NCBI RefSeq assembly: GCF_001411495.1
Contig: NZ_CP012982.1
Span: 3,224,001-3,288,000, forward strand
Direction: 5' to 3'
Source: Burkholderia cepacia ATCC 25416
GTDB lineage: Bacteria; Pseudomonadota; Gammaproteobacteria; Burkholderiales; Burkholderiaceae
DNA: 64,000 bases
Position 1 is the stretch's first letter. Each line of letters starts with the position of its first letter. The notes beneath the pieces are model-generated. The model had not been told where the DNA came from. It made no database searches and was given only the letters and a program-made list of their open reading frames with translations. The position numbers and the translations under genes are program-made. Below, in pieces: positions 38,712-48,085 of this stretch.

Positions 38712-40058
38712 TCAAGCGCGCTGCTTCAGCAGCCCTGCCAGAAGGGTCAGTGCTTCCGTCAGATCGTCGAACGACGGGCCGCCGAGGCAAAGTCGGATCC
38801 CGCTCGCCCGATCTTCCGGGTTCACCATCATGGATTCCGGAGGGGTCAACTTGATACGCATCGCTGTAGCGACGGATGCGACACGATTGGCAGCATCGCG
38901 CTCCATCGGCAGCCAGGCGTTGTAGGCGCCGGGATGCGAGACCAGTTCGCTCGCGCCGAGCAGAGAGATGGCCAGATTGGATCGACGCCGCGCCTCATGG
39001 TGCAGATCCCGCTGGATCGAGGAGATGACGTCGGTGGCCAGCCATTCCTCAACCACTGCGCAAGAGAGCGGCGACGGCGCCATTGGCAGGTCCCGCAGCG
39101 CGTCCTCCGCTGCGTCGTTGAGTCCGGCCGGCAGCGCGAGCACGCCGATCTGCAAACCGGGGCCAAGCGATTTGGACAGTCCGTTCACATGAAAGGCGAT
39201 CTCGGGCGCCAATGCCGCAAGCGGTGGCGAAGCCGGCTCTGCCGACGCATAGACGCCGTCCTCGATGATCCACGCGCCCACCCGGCGGCAAATATCCACG
39301 ATGGCCTGCCTTCGTTCCGTGCCCATCGTCGCAGTGGTCGGGTTGTGCAGCGTCGGCGTGAGATAGACCGCCTTGCTGCCGGTCGACGCGGTGCCGTCGA
39401 GTGCGTCCGCCAGTGCCCCCGGCACCATCCCTTGCGCGTCGGTCTCGACGCCTTGCATCCGATATCCGTTGCGCCGAGCCAGCGCGATCGCGCCAGGATA
39501 GGTAATCCGCTCGGTCAGAAGCAGCCCTTGCGAGCCGCAGGCAAGATCGAACGCCAACGATAGCGCCTGGCGGGCGCCGCTCGTTAGCACTAGATGCGAC
39601 GGTTCCACCATCAGGCCCAGCGTTTCGAGCCAGCGAGCCAGCACACGTCGGTGCTCCATATGCCCAGCGGGCGGGGCATAGAGATTGAGGTGGTCCGCAT
39701 CGATCTTGCGTGCGATCCCCGTCAATGTTCGCGCCAGCAAGCGAGCGTTGAGCATGGCTGGCGGCACATTGGACGAAAGGTCGATCTGGCGATCCTGATG
39801 CGCCTGGCGAATCGCCACGAAGGTTCCCCGGCCCTTGATGCTGCGCGTCAGGCCGCGCCGTTCAAGCGCGGCATAGGCTTTCGTCACCGTGCCAAGGCCA
39901 ATCCCCAGTTTCAACGCGAGATCGCGATGAGCGGGCAGGCGGTCGCCTCCCGTCAGCCGCCCCTCGACGATGTCGTCGGCCAGGGCGAGGACCAACCGCT
40001 CGGCGGTATTCGCCTCGATGTCGGCAAGCCGTGGTGACCAGGGAGATTGCAGGAGCAT
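38712..40058 (-). CDS. MocR-type transcriptional regulator (GntR HTH plus aminotransferase fold)
   Basis: The 448-residue protein joins a GntR winged helix (about 15-80; GDRLPAHRDLALKLGIGLGTVTKAYAALERRGL) to a fold-type I aminotransferase domain. The PLP lysine is in HVNGLSKSLGPG. Such regulators sense amino acids or PLP and control neighbouring divergent genes. An 18-bp palindrome lies immediately upstream, facing the VOC/LysE/PhzF genes, so it probably controls that module. Confidence 0.92.
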   Translation of the reverse strand: MLLQSPWSPRLADIEANTAERLVLALADDIVEGRLTGGDRLPAHRDLALKLGIGLGTVTKAYAALERRGLTRSIKGRGTFVAIRQAHQDRQIDLSSNVPPAMLNARLLARTLTGIARKIDADHLNLYAPPAGHMEHRRVLARWLETLGLMVEPSHLVLTSGARQALSLAFDLACGSQGLLLTERITYPGAIALARRNGYRMQGVETDAQGMVPGALADALDGTASTGSKAVYLTPTLHNPTTATMGTERRQAIVDICRRVGAWIIEDGVYASAEPASPPLAALAPEIAFHVNGLSKSLGPGLQIGVLALPAGLNDAAEDALRDLPMAPSPLSCAVVEEWLATDVISSIQRDLHHEARRRSNLAISLLGASELVSHPGAYNAWLPMERDAANRVASVATAMRIKLTPPESMMVNPEDRASGIRLCLGGPSFDDLTEALTLLAGLLKQRA

Positions 40059-40075
40059 GTTCGCCGCCTAGATAT

Positions 40076-40093
40076 TAGTGTCACGTGACACTA
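40076..40093. promoter_or_regulatory. perfect 18-bp palindrome between mocR and the VOC gene
   Basis: TAGTGTCACGTGACACTA is its own reverse complement. It begins 17 bases upstream of the MocR start codon in the 133-base divergent intergenic region and is the best candidate for the MocR operator. Confidence 0.75.
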
Positions 40094-40191
40094 TTTATAT
40101 AAACAACAAGCGTAACATGCGCGATGTGATTGGATGAAGTCATGCATTTCTGGAGGCGCCTGATCGCCATGACGGGCGCGTGGAGAGTCAA

Positions 40192-40596
40192 ATGTTCAGC
40201 CATGTAACTGTTGGGGCGCGTGATCTTGGGCGGGCAGGCCGTTTCTATGACGCGGTACTCGCTCCGCTCGGACTGAAGCGTCGCGTCGTCACGTCCGATG
40301 GCGGGCCTCCGGCGCTTTGCTGGGTAACCGGTCAAACGCCGCTGCCTCGCTTCTATGTCTACATTCCTTACGATGGCGAGCCGGCGACCATCGGCAACGG
40401 CAGCATGGTCGCCTTTCTGGCCCCGTCGCAAGAAGCCGTCAACACGGCCTACGCGAAGGGTCTTGAGCACGGCGGGACGGACGACGGTGCACCCGGGTTA
40501 CGCCCCCGCTACGGTGACGGCTACTTCGGCGCGTATCTGCGCGACCCTGACGGGAACAAGATCCATATCGTTCATCGCGGAGACCTCCAGCCATAA
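40192..40596 (+). CDS. VOC-family (glyoxalase-fold) protein
   Basis: The 134-residue protein has the beta-alpha-beta-beta-beta VOC repeat: FSHVTVGARDLGRAGRFYDAVLAPLGL at the start and YFGAYLRDPDGNKIHIVH near the end. His4 and the final His are likely metal ligands. The substrate is unknown. ATG at 40192 is preceded by GGAGAG at 5-base spacing. It is the first gene of the module divergent from the MocR regulator. Confidence 0.88.
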   Translation: MFSHVTVGARDLGRAGRFYDAVLAPLGLKRRVVTSDGGPPALCWVTGQTPLPRFYVYIPYDGEPATIGNGSMVAFLAPSQEAVNTAYAKGLEHGGTDDGAPGLRPRYGDGYFGAYLRDPDGNKIHIVHRGDLQP

Positions 40597-40631
40597 CGCT
40601 GGAGACGCCCCGCATCTCTGGAGAAACTCGA

Positions 40632-41261
40632 ATGATCGCCAGTCAGATCGCACTCGCCTACGGCACCTATCTCATCGCCACCGCCAGCCCCGGGCCGAGC
40701 AACATGGCGATCATGGGAACAGCGATGCGTGACGGCCGCCTGCCTGCCCTCGTTCTGGCGGCAGGCGTCATCACGGGCTCACTCTTCTGGGCGATCCTGG
40801 CGGCGACCGGCGTTTCCGCCGTGCTGGCGGCCTATGCCGAGGCGCTTTTCGTCATCAAGATGGTGGGTGGTGTCTACCTGCTCTACCTGGCGTTCCGCAC
40901 GGGCAGGTCGGCGCTGAAACCGGGCTCCGACTTCGCGAAGATGGAACCGGGACGCTCGACACCTCGCTATCGGCGGCTCTACCGCCAGGGCATTCTCATG
41001 CATATCGGAAACCCGAAGGCGGTTCTGGCCTGGATGGCAATCATGTCACTTGGGCTTCCGGAGCACGCCCCCGGCGGTACCTTGCCGGCGATCATCGGTG
41101 GTTGCGCGTTCCTCGCCGTCATCGTGTTTGGTGGTTATGCGGTCCTCTTCTCGACCGCTCGGATGATCGCCCTGTATACCCGCCTCCGGCGCTGGATTGA
41201 AGGCACGCTATCCGCGGTGTTCGCCGTTGCGGGAGTCCGGCTGCTTGCCTGGCAACGTTGA
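40632..41261 (+). CDS. LysE-family amino acid exporter
   Basis: The 209-residue integral membrane protein has about six hydrophobic helices and the LysE/RhtB hallmark TASPGPSNMAIMGTAMRDGR near residue 17-36. It would export an amino acid or related compound. GGAGAAACTCGA precedes the ATG, and it follows the VOC gene by 35 bases, so both are one transcript. Confidence 0.9.
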   Translation: MIASQIALAYGTYLIATASPGPSNMAIMGTAMRDGRLPALVLAAGVITGSLFWAILAATGVSAVLAAYAEALFVIKMVGGVYLLYLAFRTGRSALKPGSDFAKMEPGRSTPRYRRLYRQGILMHIGNPKAVLAWMAIMSLGLPEHAPGGTLPAIIGGCAFLAVIVFGGYAVLFSTARMIALYTRLRRWIEGTLSAVFAVAGVRLLAWQR

Positions 41262-41315
41262 TATCCCGGCTTGTCGGCGCCCTCACGAACCGATCTGAAT
41301 TGAAAGAGCGATGTC

Positions 41316-42161
41316 ATGACTTTTGCGATCCATATGATCGATGTCTTCGGCGCCGGGCCGTTTTCGGGCAATCCGCTGGCGGTCGTTATCGGTGCCGATG
41401 CCCTGGCAACGGATGACATGCAGCGGTTGACGCGGTGGTTCAACCTGTCCGAGACCGCTTTTCTCTTGCCACCCACGCATCCTGAGGCTGACTACCGGGT
41501 CAGGATCTTCACGCTGGACAGGGAGATGCCTTTTGCCGGGCACCCGACGCTCGGCAGTTGTCATGCGTGGCTCTCGACGGGCCGCGTGCCGAAGAGCGAA
41601 GCGGAAATCGTCCAGGAATGCGGCGCCGGGCTGGTTCCGATCCGACGCAATCACGAGCGGCTTTCCTTCGCCGCCCCGCCGCTGATCCGCTCCGGTGCGC
41701 CAACGCAGGATGAATTGGATCAGGCTCGGCGACTGCTGGGGATCGAATCGGGCGATGTCCTCGATGCCGCCTGGATCGACAACGGCCCCGGATGGCTGGG
41801 CATCAGGCTGGTATCGGCGGAGACGGTGCTTGCCCTCAATCCGCTCCGCAGTTGGCCCGGCCGGATCGATGTCGGCGTTATTGGCCCTCATGCAACAGGC
41901 GGCAACGCGGCCTTCGAGGTTCGCGCCTTCTTCAGCGACCATCTGGGCGCTATCGTCGAAGATCCAGTTACTGGAAGCCTCAATGCTTCAATGGCGCAGT
42001 GGCTGTTCGCGACAGGTGTGGTTGAGGACGACTATGTCGCCGCCCAGGGGACACGCCTCGGCCGCCATGGCCGCATTCATTTGACCCGCGACGAGGCTGG
42101 CCAAATCTGGGTCGGCGGCAAGACTCGCACGCATGTCGAAGGCCGGCTCCACGGCCTTTGA
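41316..42161 (+). CDS. PhzF-family isomerase/epimerase
   Basis: The 281-residue protein shows both halves of the PhzF fold: DVFGAGPFSGNPLAVV at the start, the active-site region NLSETAF with Glu46, FAGHPTLGSCHAW, and the second-half EDPVTGSLNAS. PhzF members isomerise small molecules; the substrate is not predictable. It follows lysE by 54 bases in the MocR module and may act on the compound that LysE exports. Confidence 0.9.
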   Translation: MTFAIHMIDVFGAGPFSGNPLAVVIGADALATDDMQRLTRWFNLSETAFLLPPTHPEADYRVRIFTLDREMPFAGHPTLGSCHAWLSTGRVPKSEAEIVQECGAGLVPIRRNHERLSFAAPPLIRSGAPTQDELDQARRLLGIESGDVLDAAWIDNGPGWLGIRLVSAETVLALNPLRSWPGRIDVGVIGPHATGGNAAFEVRAFFSDHLGAIVEDPVTGSLNASMAQWLFATGVVEDDYVAAQGTRLGRHGRIHLTRDEAGQIWVGGKTRTHVEGRLHGL

Positions 42162-42338
42162 AAAGGCAAACGAGAAAGCTGCAACCTGATGTTCGGGCGA
42201 GCTGGCGCACGTAACGCCTGTCCGGGTCGCCCCATACGCTGAACAGCTTGCTCGCAAGACTGCTTGCCGGCGTGACGCGACAGCACCGGATCAACCTGAG
42301 CACTGTTCTGACGCTCGAAAACACGCAAGGAGTTCAGC

Positions 42339-42914
42339 ATGTCTGCCCCCCCGCAGAACCCGATTGCTCCATCCGTAACCACCGATCGCATCACACTGCC
42401 CGCCTCGGCGGCAGACACCTTAAGAATGCTGGTGCGCTACAAGTCCTGGGCGAATGGACTGACGTTCAAGAGCGTGATGGACCTGCCGGCTGGCGAAGCC
42501 CTTCGGCAGAGACCGACGCGGTTCGGAAACATGGTGCATACCTTGAATCATGTCTACGTGGTCGACGACATTTTCAGACATCATCTGCAAGGAAAGAAGC
42601 ACACCTATACCTCGCGCAACACCGACCACACGCCTGCCGTTTCCGATCTTTGGAAAGCGGTTCAGGAAATGGACCGCTGGTACATCAATCTTGTCGACAC
42701 CTGGTCGGACGCGGATCTCGCGAAAGCCGTTCATTTCGAGTTTGTTGGCGGAGGAGAAGGCGTCATGACCCGCGAGCAAATCGTGCTGCATGTCGTCAAT
42801 CACGCCACCTATCACCGCGGATTTGTCGGCGACATGATGTATCAGGTGCCTTTCGCGCCACCGTCAAACGATCTTCCCGTATTCATCAGGGATCACTATC
42901 GCGATGCCCGGTGA
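42339..42914 (+). CDS. DinB-family protein
   Basis: The 191-residue four-helix protein has the three-histidine metal pattern of DinB/YfiT proteins (HTLNHVYVVDDIF and HVVNHATYHRGFVGDMM). Members are metal-dependent thiol transferases or damage-inducible proteins of unknown function. A 177-base gap separates it from phzF, so it may have its own promoter. Composition is less GC-rich than the following genes. Confidence 0.85.
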   Translation: MSAPPQNPIAPSVTTDRITLPASAADTLRMLVRYKSWANGLTFKSVMDLPAGEALRQRPTRFGNMVHTLNHVYVVDDIFRHHLQGKKHTYTSRNTDHTPAVSDLWKAVQEMDRWYINLVDTWSDADLAKAVHFEFVGGGEGVMTREQIVLHVVNHATYHRGFVGDMMYQVPFAPPSNDLPVFIRDHYRDAR

Positions 42915-43092
42915 GCGCCTGTTCGGCCGACCCGGCGCACTCCGGCAACTTGTCTCGCATCTGTGTGGGCCGCGGAGACCGCCGGATGCGCATCGCTGAC
43001 TGGTCGCGTCGCGACCGTCGCCTGTCATTGATCTGCCACCGTTGCCCGGTAGCGTTCGGGTCTGACCCACGCTTTCGACAGACGAATCCGCC

Positions 43093-43758
43093 ATGCAGCG
43101 CACGTCGCGCGCCACGCCCCACGTTTATGCGGCCACGTCCCGTGCCCTCGCCGCCAGCCTTGCGATCAACCTGCTGCTGCTCGTCGTCGAGACGGTCGCG
43201 GCATGGTCCGCGCATTCGTCGGGGTTGCTCGCGGACGTCGCGCACGCGGCGATCGATCTCGCAGCCGATGCGCTGATCCTCGTTGCATGCCGGCTCGACG
43301 CGCGCCTGCCGCCGGAACGGCGCCCGACCTGCGAGCCGCTTGCGCTCGCGGGCCTCGGCGCATTGCTCGTGGCGACCGGCGCGCAGATGATCTGGCACGC
43401 GACGAACCGGTTCGCTGCGCCGCCCGTCGTACAGCCGGGCATGACGACGCTCGCGCTCGTCGCCGTCACGCTCGCCGGCAAGGCCGCGCTGTCGCACTGG
43501 ATGCTGCGCAAGGCGCGCGAGACGGGCTCCGCGCTGCTCGAGGCGAGCGGCTGGCATGTCCGGACCGATGCGCTGGCGTCGCTGCTGGCGGCGCTCGCGA
43601 TGGGCGCGGCACGGATCGGTTTCGGCCGTCTCGACGACCTGGCCGCGCTCGCGATCGGCGCGCTCGTGATCCGCACGGGCGCCGGTTTCATCCGGCGCGG
43701 TTACGCGCAGTGGCCGGCGCTGGCGTCGTGGGCGGGTCGCTCCACGCGCGGGTCGTGA
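43093..43758 (+). CDS. small cation diffusion facilitator-type transporter
   Basis: The 221-residue membrane protein has the CDF transmembrane core with HxxxD pairs in helices 2 and 5 (DVAHAAIDLAAD and GWHVRTDALAS). It lacks the usual C-terminal cytoplasmic metal-sensing domain, so it is a minimal CDF. The likely substrates are divalent metals such as Zn or Fe. It is monocistronic, followed by a strong stem-loop. Confidence 0.8.
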   Translation: MQRTSRATPHVYAATSRALAASLAINLLLLVVETVAAWSAHSSGLLADVAHAAIDLAADALILVACRLDARLPPERRPTCEPLALAGLGALLVATGAQMIWHATNRFAAPPVVQPGMTTLALVAVTLAGKAALSHWMLRKARETGSALLEASGWHVRTDALASLLAALAMGAARIGFGRLDDLAALAIGALVIRTGAGFIRRGYAQWPALASWAGRSTRGS

Positions 43759-43820
43759 ACGCGCCCGGCAGCGCCCGCGTCGGGCATCCGGTCTCCGCGA
43801 GCGGCTGCGCTGAATGAAGG

Positions 43821-43846
43821 AGCGGCTCGCGCGAGTGCGAGCCGCT
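43821..43846 (+). terminator. stem-loop after the CDF gene
   Basis: AGCGGCTCGC and GCGAGCCGCT form a perfect 10-bp stem with a 6-base loop, followed by TTCG. It is 63 bases after the CDF stop and 113 bases before the convergent luxR stop. The T tract is short, so efficiency is uncertain. Confidence 0.6.
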
Positions 43847-43958
43847 TTCGCGTGATGTCGTCGCCACGGCGTGGCACGTGACACGTGGCACGTCGATCGC
43901 TGCCGATGTATCGCCGGACGAATGCGGCCGGTTCCGATGAATCGGCGTCGGCTGCCGC

Positions 43959-45149
43959 TTACCCGAGCGGCACGACGCTCCCGAGCAGAATTCGCACGAG
44001 CGTCGCCTGGCGCGTGACGCCCGTCTTCGAGAAGATCGCGCGCAGGTGCGTGCGCGCCGTGTTCTTGCTGATCCCCGATTCCTCCGCGGCCTCCTCGAGC
44101 GTCAGCCCGTTCGTCAGCAGCAGCGCGAGCGACGTCTCGGCCGGCGTCAGGTCGAACAGCTTGCGGATGATTTCCTGCGCACCCTGCGGCTTGCGGTCGG
44201 GGTCGCGCAGGAACAGCGTGACGGCCGGCCGCCGCTTGTTGTCCTCCGACCAGTCGGACAGCAGCACCGTGCGCACCAGCAGCCCGAGGCGCGGCTTGTC
44301 GAAGCTGCGCGTGATCGGCATCGCCTCGACGGTCGCCGCGGCCGTGCCGTGGTGCCCCATCACCGCGTGGCGGATCAGCCGCTTGAGCGTGCGGTTCTCC
44401 TGCGCGTCGGTCGCCTCGATCGTGCCGCGCGCAATCGTCAGGCCGTTGTTCTGCTTCAGGATTTCGTCGGCGACGCTGTTCATGTCGATGATCGTGCCGT
44501 TCTCGTCGAGCGTGATCGTGCCGATCTGCATCCGGTTGATCGCGTTCGCGTAGATCGAGCGCTCGACTTCGGCCGTGTCGAGCCGCGAATGCAGCTCGAC
44601 CGCACGCTTCAGGTGCGGCAGCAGCAACGCGCAGATCGCCTTGTCGCGCGCGGAGAACTGTTTCGAAGCATGGTTGCGGCATACGCGGAACCGGCACTCG
44701 ACGCCCGACGGCGTGCGGAGATCCGCGCCGAGGATGTAGCGCACGTCCTGCGGCTTCAGGAACTGCTTGTACAGTTCGCTCGACAGCCAGCCCGTGTCGC
44801 CGAACACGTCGTCGACCGTGACCACGCGATCGGCCGGCAGGCCGACGAACGGATCGAGCGAATAGTAGTAGTTGTTGTACGACGCTTCGCCGTCACCCGG
44901 CACGACCGGGCCGTATTCCGATGCGTGCACGGACAGCGGCGCGCGGCGGTCGCTCGCGGCCGCGCGCAGGATCAGCGTCACGTAGTTGGCCTGCAGCAAC
45001 CGGCGAACCAGCTCGAGCGCACCCGCCCACGGCGGCGTTTCCAGCGGGCCCTGGTAGATGCGCGCCATCAGCTCGCTGAAATCGGCGACGCCGATGTCGG
45101 CCTCGTCACTGGTTGCCTGGCTCTCTTGCGGAGCCCATCTCGTCTCCAT
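43959..45149 (-). CDS. LuxR-family transcriptional regulator
   Basis: The 396-residue protein has a C-terminal LuxR-type helix-turn-helix (about 330-390; FDLTPAETSLALLLTNGLTLEEAAEESGISKNTARTHLRAIFSKTG). The long N-terminal region is a sensory domain of no obvious named family. A PAS-like stretch lies near 220-270 (MQIGTITLDENGTIIDMNSVADEIL). ATG at 45149 has GGAG at 7-base spacing; upstream in-frame starts are possible. It is divergent from the hydrolase/ribB pair with a 281-base gap. Confidence 0.85.
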   Translation of the reverse strand: METRWAPQESQATSDEADIGVADFSELMARIYQGPLETPPWAGALELVRRLLQANYVTLILRAAASDRRAPLSVHASEYGPVVPGDGEASYNNYYYSLDPFVGLPADRVVTVDDVFGDTGWLSSELYKQFLKPQDVRYILGADLRTPSGVECRFRVCRNHASKQFSARDKAICALLLPHLKRAVELHSRLDTAEVERSIYANAINRMQIGTITLDENGTIIDMNSVADEILKQNNGLTIARGTIEATDAQENRTLKRLIRHAVMGHHGTAAATVEAMPITRSFDKPRLGLLVRTVLLSDWSEDNKRRPAVTLFLRDPDRKPQGAQEIIRKLFDLTPAETSLALLLTNGLTLEEAAEESGISKNTARTHLRAIFSKTGVTRQATLVRILLGSVVPLG

Positions 45150-45430
45150 CAGCACGCTCCATCCTCCATACGACATGTTTCCGACGCGACCCAACCGCGC
45201 CGCCATGATTAAGACGCGTCTAAATTCCGGCGTCATCGGGAGATTTACTGAATGGTGAGAATTGGCCATCCGGGCGAACCGACCATCGTCCGATCGGATG
45301 ATGTGGCGCCCTGCCCGCTACGCTGGAATGCCCGTCAGGCCGTGCCGGCAAGCGTCCGGCACGGACTCAGGGAAAACCGCGACACGGGTTTACCTGATTC
45401 AAACCGCATCCGATTCAGACAGGAGTCCCC

Positions 45431-46369
45431 ATGCCGCTCGACCCACAGGCGCAGGCGCTGCTCGCCGCGTTCGCCCAGGCACCCGCGATCGATTTCGCGC
45501 AGCTCACCGTTCCCGCGTATCGCGCGAGTCTCGCCGCCGGCGGCGCGTTCGCCCCGGGCGATGCCGTCGCCGCCGAAGAGGACTGGCAGATTCCCGCATC
45601 GGGCCGTCAGTTGTCCGCACGGCTGTATCGGCCCGCTGCCGACGGGCCCTTGCCGCTGACGGTGTTCTTCCACGGCGGCGGCTTCGTCGCGTGCGGCATC
45701 GATTCGCACGCGAACCTGTGCCGCAGCCTCGCGGCCCGTGCGCGCACGCTCGTGTTGTCGGTCGACTACCGGCTCGCGCCCGAGGCGCGTTTCCCGGCCG
45801 CCGCGCACGATGCATGCGACGCCGTGCGCTGGGCCGCTGCCAGCGCGCGCGATCTCGGCGCGCGCACCGGCGCGCTGGCGGTCGCCGGCGACAGCGCCGG
45901 CGGCAATCTTGCGGCGGTCGCCGCGCTGCAGTTGCGCGGCTCGGGCATCGCGATCGCGCACCAGTTGCTGCTGTATCCGGTCGTCGATTGCGCGACCGAG
46001 CATCCGTCGTACGAATCGCTCGGCAACGGCTATTTCCTGACAGCGGACATGATGCGCTGGTTCAAGCGCCACTATTTCGACGACGGCACCGATCGCGCAT
46101 CGCCGCTTGCAAGCCCGCTTGCCGCGCCGGACGTCGCGGGCGCGGCGCCGGCGACGATCGTCAGCGCCGAATTCGATCCGCTGCGCGACGAGGCCGAGGC
46201 GTATGCGTTGCGTCTCGCACAGGCCGGCACACCGGTGACCGTCGTGCGCTGGCCGGGCCAGCTTCACGGTTTCGCCAGCATGCTCGGCGCGATCGATGCG
46301 GCCGACCGCGTGCTGACCTTCAGCGCCGACGCGCTGCGCCGCGCGTTCGACGCGACGGAGGCGCCATGA
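45431..46369 (+). CDS. alpha/beta hydrolase, hormone-sensitive lipase family
   Basis: The 312-residue enzyme has oxyanion-hole motif HGGG (81-84), nucleophile Ser155 in GDSAGG, acid in EFDPLRDE and base in GQLHGF. It should hydrolyse carboxylic esters. An AGGAGTCCCC Shine-Dalgarno sequence precedes the start. Its stop overlaps the ribB start as ATGA, so the two are coexpressed, an unusual pairing for riboflavin synthesis. Confidence 0.93.
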   Translation: MPLDPQAQALLAAFAQAPAIDFAQLTVPAYRASLAAGGAFAPGDAVAAEEDWQIPASGRQLSARLYRPAADGPLPLTVFFHGGGFVACGIDSHANLCRSLAARARTLVLSVDYRLAPEARFPAAAHDACDAVRWAAASARDLGARTGALAVAGDSAGGNLAAVAALQLRGSGIAIAHQLLLYPVVDCATEHPSYESLGNGYFLTADMMRWFKRHYFDDGTDRASPLASPLAAPDVAGAAPATIVSAEFDPLRDEAEAYALRLAQAGTPVTVVRWPGQLHGFASMLGAIDAADRVLTFSADALRRAFDATEAP

Positions 46370-47490
46370 GCATCGCCGGCACGCGGGAGATCGTCGACGA
46401 GCTGCGTGCGGGCCGGATGGTCCTGCTCGTCGACGAAGAGGATCGCGAGAACGAAGGCGATCTCGTGATCGCGGCCGATCACGTGACGCCGGAAGCGATC
46501 AATTTCATGGCGCGCTTCGGGCGCGGGCTGATCTGCCTGACGCTGACCGCCGAGCGCTGCGAGCAGTTGCGCCTGCCGCCGATGGCCGATCACAACGGTA
46601 CGCCGTTCGGCACCGCGTTCACCGTCAGCATCGAGGCGGCCGAAGGCGTGACGACCGGCATTTCGGCGGCCGATCGCGCGCATACGATTCGCGCGGCGGT
46701 GCGGGCCGGCGCCCGCCCCGACGACCTCGTCCAGCCGGGCCACGTGTTCCCGATCGCCGCGCGCCCGGGCGGCGTGCTCGTGCGCGCGGGGCACACCGAG
46801 GCCGGCTGCGATCTCGCGGCGCTCGCGGGGCTCACGCCCGCATCGGTGATCTGCGAGGTGATGAACGACGACGGCACGATGGCGCGGCTGCCCGAGCTGA
46901 AGGCGTTCGCCGCGCATCACGGGCTGAAGATCGGCACCATTGCCGACCTGATCCATTACCGGCGCGAACACGAATCGCTCGTCGAACGCGTCGGCGAGCG
47001 GCCGCTGCATACGCCGTGGGGGCAATTCCGTGCGATCGAGTATCGCGACACCGTGCACGGCGCGCCGCATCTCGCGCTCGTGCGCGGCGAGCCCGATCCG
47101 TCGACGCCGGTGCTGACGCGCGTGCACGAATGCCATTCGCTGCTCGACCTGCTCGATGCGGAGCCGTCCGCGCATTCGTGGCCGCTGCATGCCGCGCTGC
47201 AACGGATCGACGCGGCCGGCTGCGGGGTCGCGGTGCTGCTCGACTGCGACATGCGCGGCGACGCGATGCGGATGCCGGCCGGCCATGCGCGCCGCGACGG
47301 ACGCGTGACGGGAATCGGCTCGCAGATCCTGCGCGAGCTCGGCGTGCGGCGGCTGAACGTGCTGTCGAGCCCGTTCCGGTTGCCCGCGCTGTCGGGACAC
47401 GACCTGGAGATCATGGCGTTCATTCCGCTCGGCGACGACGATCCGGAAAGCGCGCGAAGCGCGCATGCGAACCCGCTGCGGGCGGCGTGA
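46366..47490 (+). CDS. ribB: 3,4-dihydroxy-2-butanone-4-phosphate synthase with degenerate GTP cyclohydrolase II domain
   Basis: The N-terminal half (1-205) is a complete RibB domain ([11 protein letters not shown] near 23-32, [11 protein letters not shown]), which converts ribulose 5-phosphate to the four-carbon riboflavin precursor. The C-terminal half (about 206-370) aligns in outline with GTP cyclohydrolase II, but the three zinc cysteines and catalytic region are missing: the expected C-(x)10-C-x-C pattern is replaced by [12 protein letters not shown]. So this 374-residue protein is functionally RibB only. It is probably a second copy, since it lies outside the usual rib operon. Confidence 0.88.
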   Translation: MSIAGTREIVDELRAGRMVLLVDEEDRENEGDLVIAADHVTPEAINFMARFGRGLICLTLTAERCEQLRLPPMADHNGTPFGTAFTVSIEAAEGVTTGISAADRAHTIRAAVRAGARPDDLVQPGHVFPIAARPGGVLVRAGHTEAGCDLAALAGLTPASVICEVMNDDGTMARLPELKAFAAHHGLKIGTIADLIHYRREHESLVERVGERPLHTPWGQFRAIEYRDTVHGAPHLALVRGEPDPSTPVLTRVHECHSLLDLLDAEPSAHSWPLHAALQRIDAAGCGVAVLLDCDMRGDAMRMPAGHARRDGRVTGIGSQILRELGVRRLNVLSSPFRLPALSGHDLEIMAFIPLGDDDPESARSAHANPLRAA

Positions 47491-47567
47491 CGCGCTGCCG
47501 CGGGATGGTCGGCGGGTTGCCCGTTTGACAGGCTATCGTTTGTTTTTGTTGAATACAGCCTTTGATT

Positions 47568-47584
47568 TGTATTTTGACAATACA
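47568..47584. promoter_or_regulatory. operator-like palindrome 1 upstream of hipB
   Basis: TGTATT and AATACA form an inverted repeat with a 5-base spacer (TTGAC), 59 bases before the hipB start. HipB proteins repress their own operons by binding such repeated palindromes. Confidence 0.6.
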
Positions 47585-47594
47585 TGCTGTAGAT

Positions 47595-47611
47595 TGTATT
47601 TTCCGATTACA
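47595..47611. promoter_or_regulatory. operator-like palindrome 2 upstream of hipB
   Basis: TGTATT and ATTACA with a 5-base spacer repeat the layout of the first palindrome, with centres 27 bases apart. Outer arms TTGTA and TACAA pair exactly. Confidence 0.5.
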
Positions 47612-47642
47612 AACGATCGCCTGTCATTCCGCGGAGCGCCCG

Positions 47643-48083
47643 ATGGCCTTTCCTGTCCAGACCCTGACCCAACTGCGTCCGATACTCGTCGGCTTCCGGA
47701 AATCCGCGGGGCTCACGCAGGCGCAATTGGCCGCCCGCCTGGGCGTCACGCAGCAATCCTACGCGCAGCTCGAAGCCAACCCGTCGGCGGTCAGCATCGA
47801 GCGGCTCTTCAAGGTACTGAACACACTCGGCGTGCGCATGACGCTCGCGCTGGGCACGCAGGACGCTTCGGCGGCATCGGCCGATCCTGCGCCCGATGCC
47901 GATGCCGATGCCGATGCCGCGCCGGCGGTCCGCCAACCCGCCGCGAGCAAACGCAAGCCGGATGCGGCGCGCGGCACCACGGCCGCCAAAAATCCAGCCC
48001 GGCCTGCGGCCGGCGCCGCGCGCAAGCGGCCCGCGACGGCAACACCCGGCAAGCCACGGGTTTCGAAGCGGGAGGACTGGTGA
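47643..48083 (+). CDS. hipB: HipB-type antitoxin with long basic tail
   Basis: The 146-residue protein has a Cro/C1 helix-turn-helix (about 15-70; FRKSAGLTQAQLAARLGVTQQSYAQLEANPSAVSIERLFKVLNTLG). The remaining 75 residues are a disordered Ala/Lys/Arg/Pro tail containing an Asp-Ala repeat encoded by four copies of GATGCC (47895-47918). It represses the operon and neutralises HipA. Start ATG at 47643 is preferred because an upstream in-frame extension would cover the operators. The tail is longer than in E. coli HipB (88 residues in total). Confidence 0.88.
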   Translation: MAFPVQTLTQLRPILVGFRKSAGLTQAQLAARLGVTQQSYAQLEANPSAVSIERLFKVLNTLGVRMTLALGTQDASAASADPAPDADADADAAPAVRQPAASKRKPDAARGTTAAKNPARPAAGAARKRPATATPGKPRVSKREDW

Positions 48084-48085
48084 CG

